This document shows positions 17,552 through 26,212 of a stretch of DNA of 64,000 nucleotides, in pieces. Position numbers and translations under genes: made by a program. The notes beneath the pieces were generated by a model, which was given only the letters and a program-made list of their open reading frames with translations, was not told the DNA's origin and did not search any database. The number at the start of each line of letters is the position of its first letter. The stretch's first letter is position 1. The DNA is from Pokkaliibacter sp046614695 (GTDB taxonomy: Bacteria; Pseudomonadota; Gammaproteobacteria; Pseudomonadales; Balneatricaceae): NCBI RefSeq assembly GCF_046614695.1, contig NZ_JBKKHQ010000016.1:180866-244865 (forward strand), given 5' to 3'.

Positions 17552-17589
17552 AGAAAAGCCTTACAGGATATGCCCTGTAAGGCTTTTCT
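17552..17589. terminator. Long bidirectional terminator hairpin
   Basis: A perfect 16-bp inverted repeat, AGAAAAGCCTTACAGG (17552-17567) / CCTGTAAGGCTTTTCT (17574-17589), with a 6-base loop. The GCCTTACAGG core flanked by A and T tracts works as a terminator in both directions, for the nuclease-like gene (+) and the DUF1275 gene (-). Confidence 0.85.
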
Positions 17590-17655
17590 ACGTTTTAAAT
17601 CTGAATTTTAGTTAGAGGTATTTTTTTGTGCTTGCTACAAGGCGCTTTTGCGGTG

Positions 17656-18336
17656 TTAGGTTTCAGCGGCCTCAAGCAGTTCATTGTGATATCGACGATA
17701 AAAGCGATAGGCCGCTGCCATTAGCAGGCAGGCGATAGCAGGAACGGCGAGGGCATCAAAGCGTAATTGGCCAAAGAGCAAGGTGCCTGCATAACCACCG
17801 CAGATCAGGCCTGTAATGATGATAAGAAAGATCTTGGCTTTTCGGCGGTTCAGAGGTTCACCGCGAACTAGCGAGCCGAGCATAATGCCAAGGTCGGTGA
17901 AAATACCGGTGACGTGAGTGGTGCGGACAATCGCTCCGCTGTAGGTCGTCGCCAGCGCATTTTGAAGACCGCAGGCGGCAGAGGCGAGGAAAATCCCCGG
18001 ATAGTCAAAGTGCCAGAATAATGCCATCGCCGCGAACAGCAGCACGGCTGAACAGATCAGGGCGATATCGTAATGTCCGCGCTTGAGCGTTGTGCCGTGT
18101 AGCAGCCAGCCTGCCCAGGCAGCGCCGACCAGAAATGCCAGAAGAACCCCAAACAGATAAAGGGCTGTCTCGTGAGAACCCTGAGCGACATTCACACCCA
18201 GAAGGTTGGTAGAGCCTGAAAGGTGGGAAACCGCCTGGAGATCAAAACCGACCAGACCGACAGCATTCACATAACCTGCGACCAGCGCCAATACAAAAGC
18301 GGCTGTTTCCACCCAGTGTGGTAGACGTGAAATCAC
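17656..18336 (-). CDS. YoaK-family (DUF1275) membrane protein
   Basis: A 226-residue inner-membrane protein of the DUF1275/YoaK family with about six hydrophobic segments (for example AAFVLALVAGYVNAVGLVGF, YLFGVLLAFLVGAAWAGWLL, AVPAIACLLMAAAYRFY). Family hallmarks are present: GYVNAVGLVGFDLQAVSHLSGSTN near the N-terminus and ACGLQNALATTYSGAIVRTTHVTGIFTDLG in the middle. Its biochemical role is not known in any organism I can cite. The start is GTG 18334-18336 with an AAAGGAG site 6 bases away. Monocistronic by layout, ending at the bidirectional terminator. Confidence 0.92.
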   Translation of the reverse strand: MISRLPHWVETAAFVLALVAGYVNAVGLVGFDLQAVSHLSGSTNLLGVNVAQGSHETALYLFGVLLAFLVGAAWAGWLLHGTTLKRGHYDIALICSAVLLFAAMALFWHFDYPGIFLASAACGLQNALATTYSGAIVRTTHVTGIFTDLGIMLGSLVRGEPLNRRKAKIFLIIITGLICGGYAGTLLFGQLRFDALAVPAIACLLMAAAYRFYRRYHNELLEAAET

Positions 18337-18433
18337 ACTTTTCTCCTTTAGCTAACGCCGGACCGGCGAGCTTTATGCGTCCTGTGGTCAGGTTATGCCA
18401 CAAAGGAGAAGCGTTACCTATGCGCAGAGTGTT

Positions 18434-19516
18434 TTAGGGTATTTCCACCCTGGAAACAAAGGTTGGAAGATGCCAGGCGCCGCCTGCTGCTACCAAGCGA
18501 CACATACCCGTAGAGGACTGTCCGGTTAGCTCAAAATTATGTCCGGTCCATGTCCAGTCCTGGCTACTCCAACAATCGCCAAGACCCCGGCCTTTAAAAT
18601 TTGATAGTAGTTGTCCTTGATAATAATCGCTTACATCGGCAAAGCCTTCGCTGTAGGGAAGGTGTAAAGGCCAAGGGGTGTCATCAGGATAGTGTAACCA
18701 TACTCCTGACCCACCTTGATAAGCACCTAACCAGCATTGAGTCATGATTAGGCTATAGCCATTTGAGAGTTCTGCAGTCTGAACTGTTGGCTCACCGATC
18801 CCATCTGATTCGGAAAGAGAAGGGCACTCATTGGCTTTGGTCGCTTTATCTCTCAGGCGTTTTATCCATGATGAAGCCTTCTTGTCAGGGAAACTTCGAG
18901 CTTCCTGATCTTTAACTGTCGCGGCATGAATTACCGGAACTGGTAATGGAGGGAGTGCCTGTGTTTCTGGCAGCTTACCTGTTTGGTAAAGGGCTGAGGG
19001 GGTATTCAGGCGACCCTGTACCTCATCTGCTTTCAGAAATACGGCATTAGAGCCTGTTGAAGACAACTCCCAACGCTTTTGATTGCTGCTGAAGGTGATG
19101 GGGTGTTCATATTCCAGTGCGTTCATTAACGCCGCTACTTGGGAGTCATTGAGTTTTCCCAGCGTATCTTCCAGTTTGATATTGCCAAGAAACTTACCAT
19201 CGATACGCATTTCAACGGCGGTTATTGGTGGACTTGCGCCGTCATCATCATATGTACCTAGTTGAAACTGGCCCAAAACGGGTGTGCTTGGTCCTGCTGT
19301 GCGTTCCAGTAATACCGACAGGGATGCGCTCTGGCTGCTTTCATCCTGATACCCCGCCATTCGGCAGGTACGCGTATTGTCGCAACTAACCTCCCAGTCG
19401 CCATGTTCAAAGTGAACCCCCGGCCTGAGGTTTTCTGGCAGTATAGCGGGCGCGGCCCAGCTCAGAAGAGGCAGTAAGTACGATGCCAACAAGGGTAAAA
19501 GAAAGCGCTTCACCAC
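18434..19516 (-). CDS. DUF1176-like exported protein
   Basis: An exported protein of about 360 residues matching the DUF1176 pattern: signal peptide (VKRFLLPLLASYLLPLLSWAAPA), then an N-terminal domain with WEVSCDNTRTCRMAGYQ and a C-terminal part with TQCWLGAYQGGSGVWL, GDCWSSQDWTWTG and MCRLVAAGGAWHLPTFVSRV. Paired cysteines suggest disulfides in the periplasm. Tandem GTG codons at 19514-19516 and 19511-19513 are the best start, because GGAGG lies 5-8 bases upstream; the in-frame ATG at 19526-19528 would begin inside that ribosome site. The molecular function of the family is unknown. Confidence 0.83.
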   Translation of the reverse strand: MVKRFLLPLLASYLLPLLSWAAPAILPENLRPGVHFEHGDWEVSCDNTRTCRMAGYQDESSQSASLSVLLERTAGPSTPVLGQFQLGTYDDDGASPPITAVEMRIDGKFLGNIKLEDTLGKLNDSQVAALMNALEYEHPITFSSNQKRWELSSTGSNAVFLKADEVQGRLNTPSALYQTGKLPETQALPPLPVPVIHAATVKDQEARSFPDKKASSWIKRLRDKATKANECPSLSESDGIGEPTVQTAELSNGYSLIMTQCWLGAYQGGSGVWLHYPDDTPWPLHLPYSEGFADVSDYYQGQLLSNFKGRGLGDCWSSQDWTWTGHNFELTGQSSTGMCRLVAAGGAWHLPTFVSRVEIP

Positions 19517-19606
19517 ATGATCCTCCATGATCAAAAAAGAGGCTCATTGTAGTGAAAAGGGGTGACTTGCCAATAGCAATGAAGAGTGGGGTGGGGATGC
19601 AGACCC

Positions 19607-20086
19607 TTAGTGGATCTGCATCGGTAACTCGAACATAGGGAAGGTCGCTTCACGCATAAAGGGCGCCTGATACTGCATCAGTAGCAGTGCCTGACCGTCC
19701 TGATTGCGGGTAAAGCGCTGGCTGGTGACAAAGCCGTAGCGGTCATAGAAATGACGGCCCTGACGGTTGGATTCATAAATCACGGCGGTCAGCTCGGGGT
19801 TAAAGCAGCGAACATGGTTAAGGAGGGTACAGCCGATACCTTTACCGCGATGTTCCGGTTCAACACACAGACAGACGATTTCGTTATCGACCAGACTGAT
19901 AAAACCCACCACCTGCAACTGGTGAAGGTAGACCCAGGTTTCGCCCTGTTCGAGAACGTGGTCCAGCTGCTCCAGCCGTTCATAGCTGCGCCAGGCCGGA
20001 TGATAATAGGCGCTAATTTCATTTTCCGTGTCTTGCCAAAGGGACTCGACAGCGGATCGATCGGAGGGCAGAAAGGCTCTGATCAT
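19607..20086 (-). CDS. GNAT-family N-acetyltransferase
   Basis: A 159-residue acetyltransferase. The acetyl-CoA pyrophosphate-binding motif is VEPEHRGKGIGCTLL (consensus R/Q-x-x-G-x-G), preceded by the LVDNEIVCLCV strand and followed by VIYESNRQGRHFYDRYGF. The overall layout resembles the E. coli YjaB/YiiD-like small GNATs. Substrate unknown; it could acetylate a small molecule or a protein N-terminus. The start ATG 20084-20086 has a GAGG site upstream. It stands alone, facing away from trhO. Confidence 0.9.
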   Translation of the reverse strand: MIRAFLPSDRSAVESLWQDTENEISAYYHPAWRSYERLEQLDHVLEQGETWVYLHQLQVVGFISLVDNEIVCLCVEPEHRGKGIGCTLLNHVRCFNPELTAVIYESNRQGRHFYDRYGFVTSQRFTRNQDGQALLLMQYQAPFMREATFPMFELPMQIH

Positions 20087-20420
20087 GAGGGGTTCCTCAT
20101 CTTAAAAATACTTCTCGGAATAGCCAACTGCGTGTACTCAGGTCCTCGTGACCTGAGAATCAGTTTCAACTCTACGCCTGTTGGTGGAAATCTGCCTAGA
20201 GTGATTCGCAACCGATTGCGCCATTTTTTGAGGCAGGCGCAGAGGGTCGTAATCTTGGCGTCGATCGCTGACACATCGATGCCAAGCCTTGGTCTGGCGG
20301 CCCTTGGCGGGTACAATACTGCCCCTCGAAATCACCGCAAAAGTGCGAACCACTCGCCTTTGCCGGTTATCCCTCATTCACTTGCTCTGGTTTTACGTTC
20401 CAGATCGCATGGAGAAAAGC

Positions 20421-21416
20421 ATGTCCCAGTACGTTGTCTGTGCCCTGTATAAATTTGTCGCCCTGCCTGATTTTAATGACATCCGCGATCCGCTGCTGGC
20501 GGTGATGGAAGCCCATGAGATTCGCGGCACTCTGCTGCTGGCCGCCGAAGGTATTAACGGCACCGTGGCCGGAAGTCGTGAAGGGATTGATGTGCTGCTG
20601 AACTGGCTCAACAGCGATGAGCGCATGTCTCCCATTTCCTATAAAGAGTCCTATACCGACGTACTGCCTTTTTACCGCACCAAGGTCAAGCTGAAGAAAG
20701 AGATCGTGACCATGGGTGTGGAAGGTATCGACCCCCGCAAAGTGGTGGGTACCTATGTGAAACCAGCAGACTGGAATGCGCTGATTTCTGACCCGGAGGT
20801 GGTGCTGGTCGACACCCGCAATGACTATGAAGTTCAGATCGGTACTTTTAAGGGCGCACTGAACCCGAACACCGAAACCTTCCGTGAGTTTCCCGAGTAC
20901 GTGAAGACCCATCTGGACCCTTCAAAGAACAAGAAGGTGGCGATGTTCTGTACTGGTGGTATTCGTTGTGAAAAGTCCACGGCGTACCTGAAAGAGCAGG
21001 GTTTTGAAGAGGTGTATCACCTGGAAGGTGGCATCCTCAAATACCTGGAGGAAGTGCCTCAGGACGACAGCATGTGGGAAGGCGAGTGCTTCGTTTTTGA
21101 TAACCGTGTGGCGGTTAACCACCAGTTGCAAAAGGGTCAGTACGATCAGTGCCACGCCTGCCGTCGTCCGATTACCGAGGAAGACAAACAGCGTCCTGAG
21201 TACGTTGCCGGCGTGAGCTGCCATCAGTGTCATGAAACCCTGACCGATGCGCAGCTTCAGCGTTTTCGTGAGCGTGAGCGTCAAATGCAGTTGTCCCAAG
21301 AACGTGGCGAAAGCCATCTTGGGGGAGATGTGAAGCGCACCATTGATGAGCGTCGTCGCATTAAAGCCGCATGGCGCAAGCGCCAGCAACAGCGTTCCGC
21401 CAAAGCGGCGGTGTGA
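20421..21416 (+). CDS. trhO: tRNA uridine(34) hydroxylase TrhO (rhodanese family)
   Basis: A 331-residue TrhO/YceA enzyme that forms 5-hydroxyuridine at tRNA wobble position 34, a precursor of cmo5U. Domains: an N-terminal acylphosphatase-like region (GTLLLAAEGINGTVAGS), a rhodanese domain with active-site C177 in MFCTGGIRCEKS, and a C-terminal Cys-rich segment (CHACRRPI, CHQCHETL). The start ATG 20421 follows a GGAG site. Upstream in-frame codons lack a ribosome site. Two terminators follow. Confidence 0.95.
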   Translation: MSQYVVCALYKFVALPDFNDIRDPLLAVMEAHEIRGTLLLAAEGINGTVAGSREGIDVLLNWLNSDERMSPISYKESYTDVLPFYRTKVKLKKEIVTMGVEGIDPRKVVGTYVKPADWNALISDPEVVLVDTRNDYEVQIGTFKGALNPNTETFREFPEYVKTHLDPSKNKKVAMFCTGGIRCEKSTAYLKEQGFEEVYHLEGGILKYLEEVPQDDSMWEGECFVFDNRVAVNHQLQKGQYDQCHACRRPITEEDKQRPEYVAGVSCHQCHETLTDAQLQRFRERERQMQLSQERGESHLGGDVKRTIDERRRIKAAWRKRQQQRSAKAAV

Positions 21417-21454
21417 GCGACACCGGCGCTTTTACATAGCGCAAGCGAGAGAAG

Positions 21455-21482
21455 AGCGAAGGTTAGCCCCTTCGCTTTTTTT
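21455..21482 (+). terminator. Rho-independent terminator of trhO
   Basis: AGCGAAGG (21455-21462), 6-base loop, CCTTCGCT (21469-21476), then a run of T. It lies 38 bases past the stop codon. Confidence 0.9.
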
Positions 21483-21511
21483 ATGTCTGTAGCGTCGTCC
21501 GAGGCGTTCCG

Positions 21512-21535
21512 ATGCCGGTGCAGGCCGGCATTTTT
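21512..21535 (+). terminator. Second terminator-like hairpin after trhO
   Basis: ATGCCGG (21512-21518), 6-base loop, CCGGCAT (21525-21531) followed by TTTT. A backup terminator ahead of the catabolic operon. Confidence 0.7.
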
Positions 21536-21759
21536 GCTTGCCTTTCTGTCACTATCATTTTTTTTAATAGTAGTCTCCCGGCCAAAATGAATCTGATTGC
21601 GTCGTCCGGGGGGCTGACGCTATAAGGTGGTTTTACTCAGAACGATTCCCACGGCGCCCGGCGCCGACCGGCAGTGGTTGTGCACGACAGTTGCTTGCTG
21701 CCTTTGCTATGGATGCAGGACCGAGCAGCGGTCTTGTCCGAGACACAAAGGAAGGACAG

Positions 21760-23142
21760 ATGAATCCCAGAGACGTAAAAACCATTGCCGATGCCAAGCA
21801 GATTGTGAAGGAGCGCGAACTCACCCACGTCAAGGTCGGTTTGTTCGACAATGACGGTGTGATGCTGGGCAAGTACATGAGTCGGGACAAGTTCTTCTCG
21901 TCTCTGGAAGGCGGTTTTGCGTTTTGTGATGTGGTGCTGGGCTGGGATGTCAAAGACCAGCTGTATGACAATGCGAAGTATACCGGCTGGCACACCGGCT
22001 ACCCCGATGCGCCTGTGCGCATCATTCCTTCCAGCTGCCGTGAGTTACCTTTTGAAGACGGCGGCATGCTGCTGTTCCTCGCCGAGTTTGATCAGGCGGC
22101 CAGCGAGATTTGTCCGCGAGGCACCTTGCAGCGCGTGCTGGCGCAGGGCAAGGAGATGGGCTTTGATGCCTTCGCCGCGCTGGAGTATGAGTTCTTCCTC
22201 TTTGATGAAACCCCGGCGAGTATCCGCGAAAAGGGCTTTCGCAACCTTAAGCCCTTTACGCCTGACTGGATGGGTTACTCCATCATCCGCAATACCGTGC
22301 ACTCCGATCTGTACCACCAGATTCTGAAGCTTGGCGAAACCATGGATTTCCCCATTGAGGGGTTGCATACCGAGACCGGCCCCGGCGTGCTGGAAGCGGC
22401 CATTGCGGTGGATGATGCCAGCGCTGCCGGTGATAAGGGCGCGCTCTTTAAAACCTTCATGAAGGTGCTGGCCCAGCGCAATAATCTGATGGCGACCTTT
22501 ATGGCCAAATGGTCAAAAGACTATCCCGGCCAGAGTGGGCATATTCACCTTTCGCTGCGCCATCGCAAGGGCAAGCTTAAAGGCAAGTCCGCCTTTTATG
22601 ATGCTGAGCAGAAGCACAATATGAGCAAACTGCAGCGTCACTTTCTGGCAGGTCAGCAACGTCTGATGCCGGAATTCCTCTGTATGGTGGCGCCCACGCT
22701 GAATTCCTACCGGCGCCTGATTCCCGGCTTTTGGGCGCCGACCCATGCCACCTGGGGGGTCGAGAACCGCACGACCTCGCTGCGAGTCATCCCCGGATCG
22801 GAGAAGTCCCAACGCACGGAATACCGTCTCGGTTCCGCTGATGGCAACCCTTATCTTGCGCTGTCGGCGGCGCTGGCCTCCGGCCTTTACGGCATCATGC
22901 AGGAATGGGAACCGGAAGAGGAAATTGTGGGCAACAGCTATGAACAGGAGCATCCATCCGAGCTGGCACTGCCAACCACGCTCTGGGAAGCGGCTCAGCG
23001 TTTCAAAGCCTCCAAAGCGGCGCGCACGATGTTCGGTGATGCCTTTGTTGAGCATTTTGCGGCGAGCCGAGAGTGGGAAGAGCGAGAGTTCCGTAAGCAC
23101 ATCAGTGACTGGGAACTGGATCGCTATTTCGAAATTATCTAA
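21760..23142 (+). CDS. Gamma-glutamylamide synthetase (glutamine synthetase family)
   Basis: A 460-residue member of the GlnA/PuuA superfamily. The N-terminal beta-grasp includes LTHVKVGLFDNDGVMLGKYMS. The catalytic part has the metal-binding AALEYEFFLFDETP, the second site EGLHTETGPGVLEAAIAVDDA, the ATP loop GQSGHIHLSLR, and the substrate loop NRTTSLRVIPGS. It lacks the adenylylation-site Tyr segment of housekeeping GlnA. With an aldehyde dehydrogenase, alcohol dehydrogenase and class I amidotransferase downstream, it most likely ligates glutamate to an amine or amino-alcohol (as PuuA does with putrescine, or IpuC with isopropylamine). A GGAAGGA site precedes ATG 21760. First gene of the operon. 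Confidence 0.88.
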   Translation: MNPRDVKTIADAKQIVKERELTHVKVGLFDNDGVMLGKYMSRDKFFSSLEGGFAFCDVVLGWDVKDQLYDNAKYTGWHTGYPDAPVRIIPSSCRELPFEDGGMLLFLAEFDQAASEICPRGTLQRVLAQGKEMGFDAFAALEYEFFLFDETPASIREKGFRNLKPFTPDWMGYSIIRNTVHSDLYHQILKLGETMDFPIEGLHTETGPGVLEAAIAVDDASAAGDKGALFKTFMKVLAQRNNLMATFMAKWSKDYPGQSGHIHLSLRHRKGKLKGKSAFYDAEQKHNMSKLQRHFLAGQQRLMPEFLCMVAPTLNSYRRLIPGFWAPTHATWGVENRTTSLRVIPGSEKSQRTEYRLGSADGNPYLALSAALASGLYGIMQEWEPEEEIVGNSYEQEHPSELALPTTLWEAAQRFKASKAARTMFGDAFVEHFAASREWEEREFRKHISDWELDRYFEII

Positions 23143-23158
23143 GCCTGAGACTGATGCC

Positions 23159-23485
23159 ATGAGTATTGCCTCCACCCCCAGGCCTCCTTACTACGCGGTG
23201 ATTTTTACCTCGCTGCGGACGCAGGAAGACGCAGGTTATGTTGAGACTGCCGAGCACATGGTGGCATTGGCGCAGCAGCAACCCGGCTATCTGGGGATGG
23301 AGTCGGCGCGGGAAGAGGTCGGTATCACCGTTTCCTACTGGCGCGACCTTGAGGCCATCCGTGCGTGGAAGCAGCAGGTCGATCACCAGGAAGCGCAGCG
23401 TCGCGGCAAGCAGGACTGGTATCAGGCGTTTAAAACGCGTATCGCCTGTGTTGAGCGCGATTATGGTTTTGAGGCCGGTACCTGA
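23159..23485 (+). CDS. ABM-domain (antibiotic biosynthesis monooxygenase-like) protein
   Basis: A 108-residue dimeric alpha-beta barrel protein of the ABM family. It has the strand YYAVIFTSLRT, the helix YVETAEHMVALAQQQPGYLGMESAR, and the hallmark TVSYWRDLEAIRAWKQQVDHQEAQR followed by the WYQAFKTRIACVERDYGFE end. Small ABM proteins are cofactor-free oxygenases or heme-like binders, and many are accessory proteins of unknown role. It starts 17 bases after the glutamine-synthetase-like gene and 83 bases before the aldehyde dehydrogenase. It could be an accessory or detoxifying protein of this pathway. Confidence 0.85.
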   Translation: MSIASTPRPPYYAVIFTSLRTQEDAGYVETAEHMVALAQQQPGYLGMESAREEVGITVSYWRDLEAIRAWKQQVDHQEAQRRGKQDWYQAFKTRIACVERDYGFEAGT

Positions 23486-23567
23486 GGGTGCTGTCGCCAG
23501 TGTATTTCTTATTACGTCGTTTAAATGTGTTAGCAACGGACTGCCCAGCAGTCCCTCGGGAGAAGTT

Positions 23568-24953
23568 ATGACCCTGAAGACCATCAGCCCGATCGACAAT
23601 AGTGTTTATGTCGAACGCCCTTATGCCACCGATGCGCAGATTGATGAAACTCTGGCACAGGCGACGCGCGCGCAGGCGCTGTGGAAAAAAGTGCCATTGG
23701 CTGAGCGCAAGGCACTGTGTGAGGCGGCGATTGCTGCCTTTGTGGCAAGCAAGGAAGAGATCGCCAAAGAGCTGACCTGGATGATGGGCCGCCCTATTCG
23801 CTATACCCAGGGCGAAGTCGCAGGCGTGGAAGAGCGCGGTCGTTACATGAGCAGCATTGCCGAGCAGGCACTGGCGCCGGTGCAGGTGGCTGAGAAAGAC
23901 GGCTTTATTCGCTATATCAAGCGTGAACCCATAGGTGTTGCGCTGGTGATTGCTCCCTGGAACTACCCTTATCTGACCGCCATCAATGCGGTGATTCCGG
24001 CCATTCTCGCGGGCAACGTTGTCATCCTCAAACACTCAGCGCAAACCCCACTGTGTGCCGAGCGTCTGGCAGAGGCTTTTGCCAAGGCCGGTCTGCCTGA
24101 AGGTGTGTTCCAGTATCTGCACCTTGATCATGCCGCGACCGAAGCGCTGATTCAGGCACCTGTCATTAACTATGTTGCCTTTACCGGATCCGTGGCTGGC
24201 GGTGCGATGGTCGAGCGTGCTGCCGTCGGCCGCTTCATCGGTGTGGGTCTTGAGCTGGGTGGCAAAGACCCTGCCTATGTCCGTGCCGATGCCAATATTG
24301 ATCATGCGGTCGAGACGGCGATTGATGGTGCCTTCTTCAACTCCGGGCAGTCCTGCTGCGGCATTGAGCGTATCTATGTACACGAAGCGGTCTACGATGA
24401 GTTCGTCGAGAAAGCCGTTGCGCTGGTGAAGACCTACAAGCTCGGCCGCTCGGATGACCCTGAAACGACACTCGGCCCCGTCGTTAAAGCCAGCGCCGCT
24501 GACTTTGTTCGCGGCCAGATTCGTGAAGCAATTGAGCAGGGCGCGGTAGCGCATATTGACGCGGCACTGTTCCCCATGGACAAAGAAGGTACGCCCTATC
24601 TGGCGCCTCAGGTGCTGACTCATGTTGATCACACTATGCGTGTCATGACCGAAGAGTCTTTCGGGCCGGTGGTCGGTATTCAGAAAGTTAGCAGTGACGA
24701 AGAGGCGATTCGCCTGATGAATGACAGCGATTACGGCCTGACGGCGGTGATCTTTACCGCCGATATCGATACCGGTATTGCACTGGGTGATCAGGTGGAA
24801 ACCGGTACCTTCTTCCTGAACCGCTGCGATTATCTTGACCCTGCGCTGGCCTGGACGGGGATCAAGGATTCCGGCCGTGGCTGCACCTTATCGAGCGTGG
24901 GCTTTGAATCCCTCACACGTCCCAAGTCTTACCACATCAAAACTGCTGTTTAA
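23568..24953 (+). CDS. Aldehyde dehydrogenase family protein
   Basis: A 461-residue NAD(P)-dependent aldehyde dehydrogenase. The catalytic Glu is E229 (LELGGKDP) and the nucleophile is C263 (NSGQSCCGIERIYV). The cofactor loop is FTGSVAGG with the APWNYP motif. Length and motifs fit the succinate-semialdehyde/gamma-glutamyl-aminobutyraldehyde dehydrogenase side of the family. In this operon it would oxidise a gamma-glutamylated aldehyde produced by the next gene. A GGGAG site precedes ATG 23568. Confidence 0.92.
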   Translation: MTLKTISPIDNSVYVERPYATDAQIDETLAQATRAQALWKKVPLAERKALCEAAIAAFVASKEEIAKELTWMMGRPIRYTQGEVAGVEERGRYMSSIAEQALAPVQVAEKDGFIRYIKREPIGVALVIAPWNYPYLTAINAVIPAILAGNVVILKHSAQTPLCAERLAEAFAKAGLPEGVFQYLHLDHAATEALIQAPVINYVAFTGSVAGGAMVERAAVGRFIGVGLELGGKDPAYVRADANIDHAVETAIDGAFFNSGQSCCGIERIYVHEAVYDEFVEKAVALVKTYKLGRSDDPETTLGPVVKASAADFVRGQIREAIEQGAVAHIDAALFPMDKEGTPYLAPQVLTHVDHTMRVMTEESFGPVVGIQKVSSDEEAIRLMNDSDYGLTAVIFTADIDTGIALGDQVETGTFFLNRCDYLDPALAWTGIKDSGRGCTLSSVGFESLTRPKSYHIKTAV

Positions 24954-24964
24954 GGATTGCTTCG

Positions 24965-26155
24965 ATGACGCAGCCAACTTCACGTGAGCAATTTGCCCAC
25001 TTTACCCGTAACTGGAACTACCCCACCAATATGCGCGTGGGCGTAGGCCGCATCGACAATCTGGCCGTGGCCTGTAAAGAGCTGGGCATGAGTCGCCCGC
25101 TGCTGGTGACGGACCCGGGCCTTGCAGCCTTACCGATGATTCCCAACATTCTGGCGATGCTGGAAAAAGACGGCCTGCCTGCCGGTCTCTTCACTGAAGT
25201 CAAAGGCAACCCCACTGGCGAAAACGTTGAAGCCGGTGTGAAAGCCTTCAAGGAAGGTGAATATGACGGTGTCATCGCACTGGGCGGTGGCTCCGCGCTG
25301 GATGCGGCCAAGGCGATTGCGCTGATGGTCGGCCAGGACCGTCCTATCTGGGATTTTGAAGATGTGGGTGACAACTACCTGCGCGTCAATGTCGCAGGCA
25401 TGGCGCCTGTCGTTGCTGTGCCGACGACGGCAGGAACCGGCTCCGAAGTCGGACGCTCGTCTGTCATCACCGATGCCGCCAAGCATGTGAAGAAGATTAT
25501 TTTCCATGCGCGCATGTTGCCGGAGATTGTCATTCTGGACCCGGAGCTGACCGTCGGTCTGCCTGCCAAAATTACGGCGGCAACGGGAATGGATGCGCTG
25601 TCCCATAGTCTCGAAGCCTATTGCGCGCCGGGTTATCACCCGATGGCAGAAGGCATTGCGCTGGAAAGTATGCGCCTTATTAAAGACTTCCTGCCACGTG
25701 CGGTCGCGAAGGGCGATGACATTGAAGCCCGTCTGCAAATGCTGGTGGCATCAAGCATGGGCGCAACCGCATTTCAGCGGGGGCTGGGCGCCATGCACGC
25801 ACTGGCTCATCCCCTCGGTGCGCTCTTTGACCAGCATCACGGCATGCTGAATGCCATCCTGATGCCTTATGTATTGAAGGCGAATCAGGCGGTGATTGCG
25901 CCACGTATCGGTGATCTGGCGCGTTATCTGGATCTGCCAGAGCATAGCTTTGAAGGCTTCCTGACCTGGGTGCTGGAGCTTCGCGCCTCCCTGGGGATTC
26001 CTCACACGCTGGCTGAAATCGGCCTGAATGATGCGCAGGCGGATCAGGTTGCCAGCATGGCGGTAGAAGATCCCACGGCGGGCTCAAACCCTATTCCCTT
26101 TACCGCCGAGCAGTACAAGGCAATCTATCTGGCAGCCCTTTCAGGCACGCTGTAA
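24965..26155 (+). CDS. Iron-containing alcohol dehydrogenase
   Basis: A 396-residue group III alcohol dehydrogenase. The nucleotide-binding part is GVIALGGGSALDAAKAIAL and VPTTAGTGSEVGRSSVIT. Metal ligands sit in TGMDALSHSLEAY (Asp, His), GAMHALAHPLGALFDQHHGMLN (His residues). It starts 12 bases after the aldehyde dehydrogenase, with an AAGGA site. Together the two enzymes convert an alcohol to an acid in two steps, consistent with catabolism of an N-glutamylated amino-alcohol. The substrate is inferred from neighbours only. Confidence 0.93.
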   Translation: MTQPTSREQFAHFTRNWNYPTNMRVGVGRIDNLAVACKELGMSRPLLVTDPGLAALPMIPNILAMLEKDGLPAGLFTEVKGNPTGENVEAGVKAFKEGEYDGVIALGGGSALDAAKAIALMVGQDRPIWDFEDVGDNYLRVNVAGMAPVVAVPTTAGTGSEVGRSSVITDAAKHVKKIIFHARMLPEIVILDPELTVGLPAKITAATGMDALSHSLEAYCAPGYHPMAEGIALESMRLIKDFLPRAVAKGDDIEARLQMLVASSMGATAFQRGLGAMHALAHPLGALFDQHHGMLNAILMPYVLKANQAVIAPRIGDLARYLDLPEHSFEGFLTWVLELRASLGIPHTLAEIGLNDAQADQVASMAVEDPTAGSNPIPFTAEQYKAIYLAALSGTL

Positions 26156-26212
26156 TTACAAGTCACCGTGCTCAGGAAGCTTTCGGGCTTCCTGAAACGA
26201 GGAGAAGCTGTG

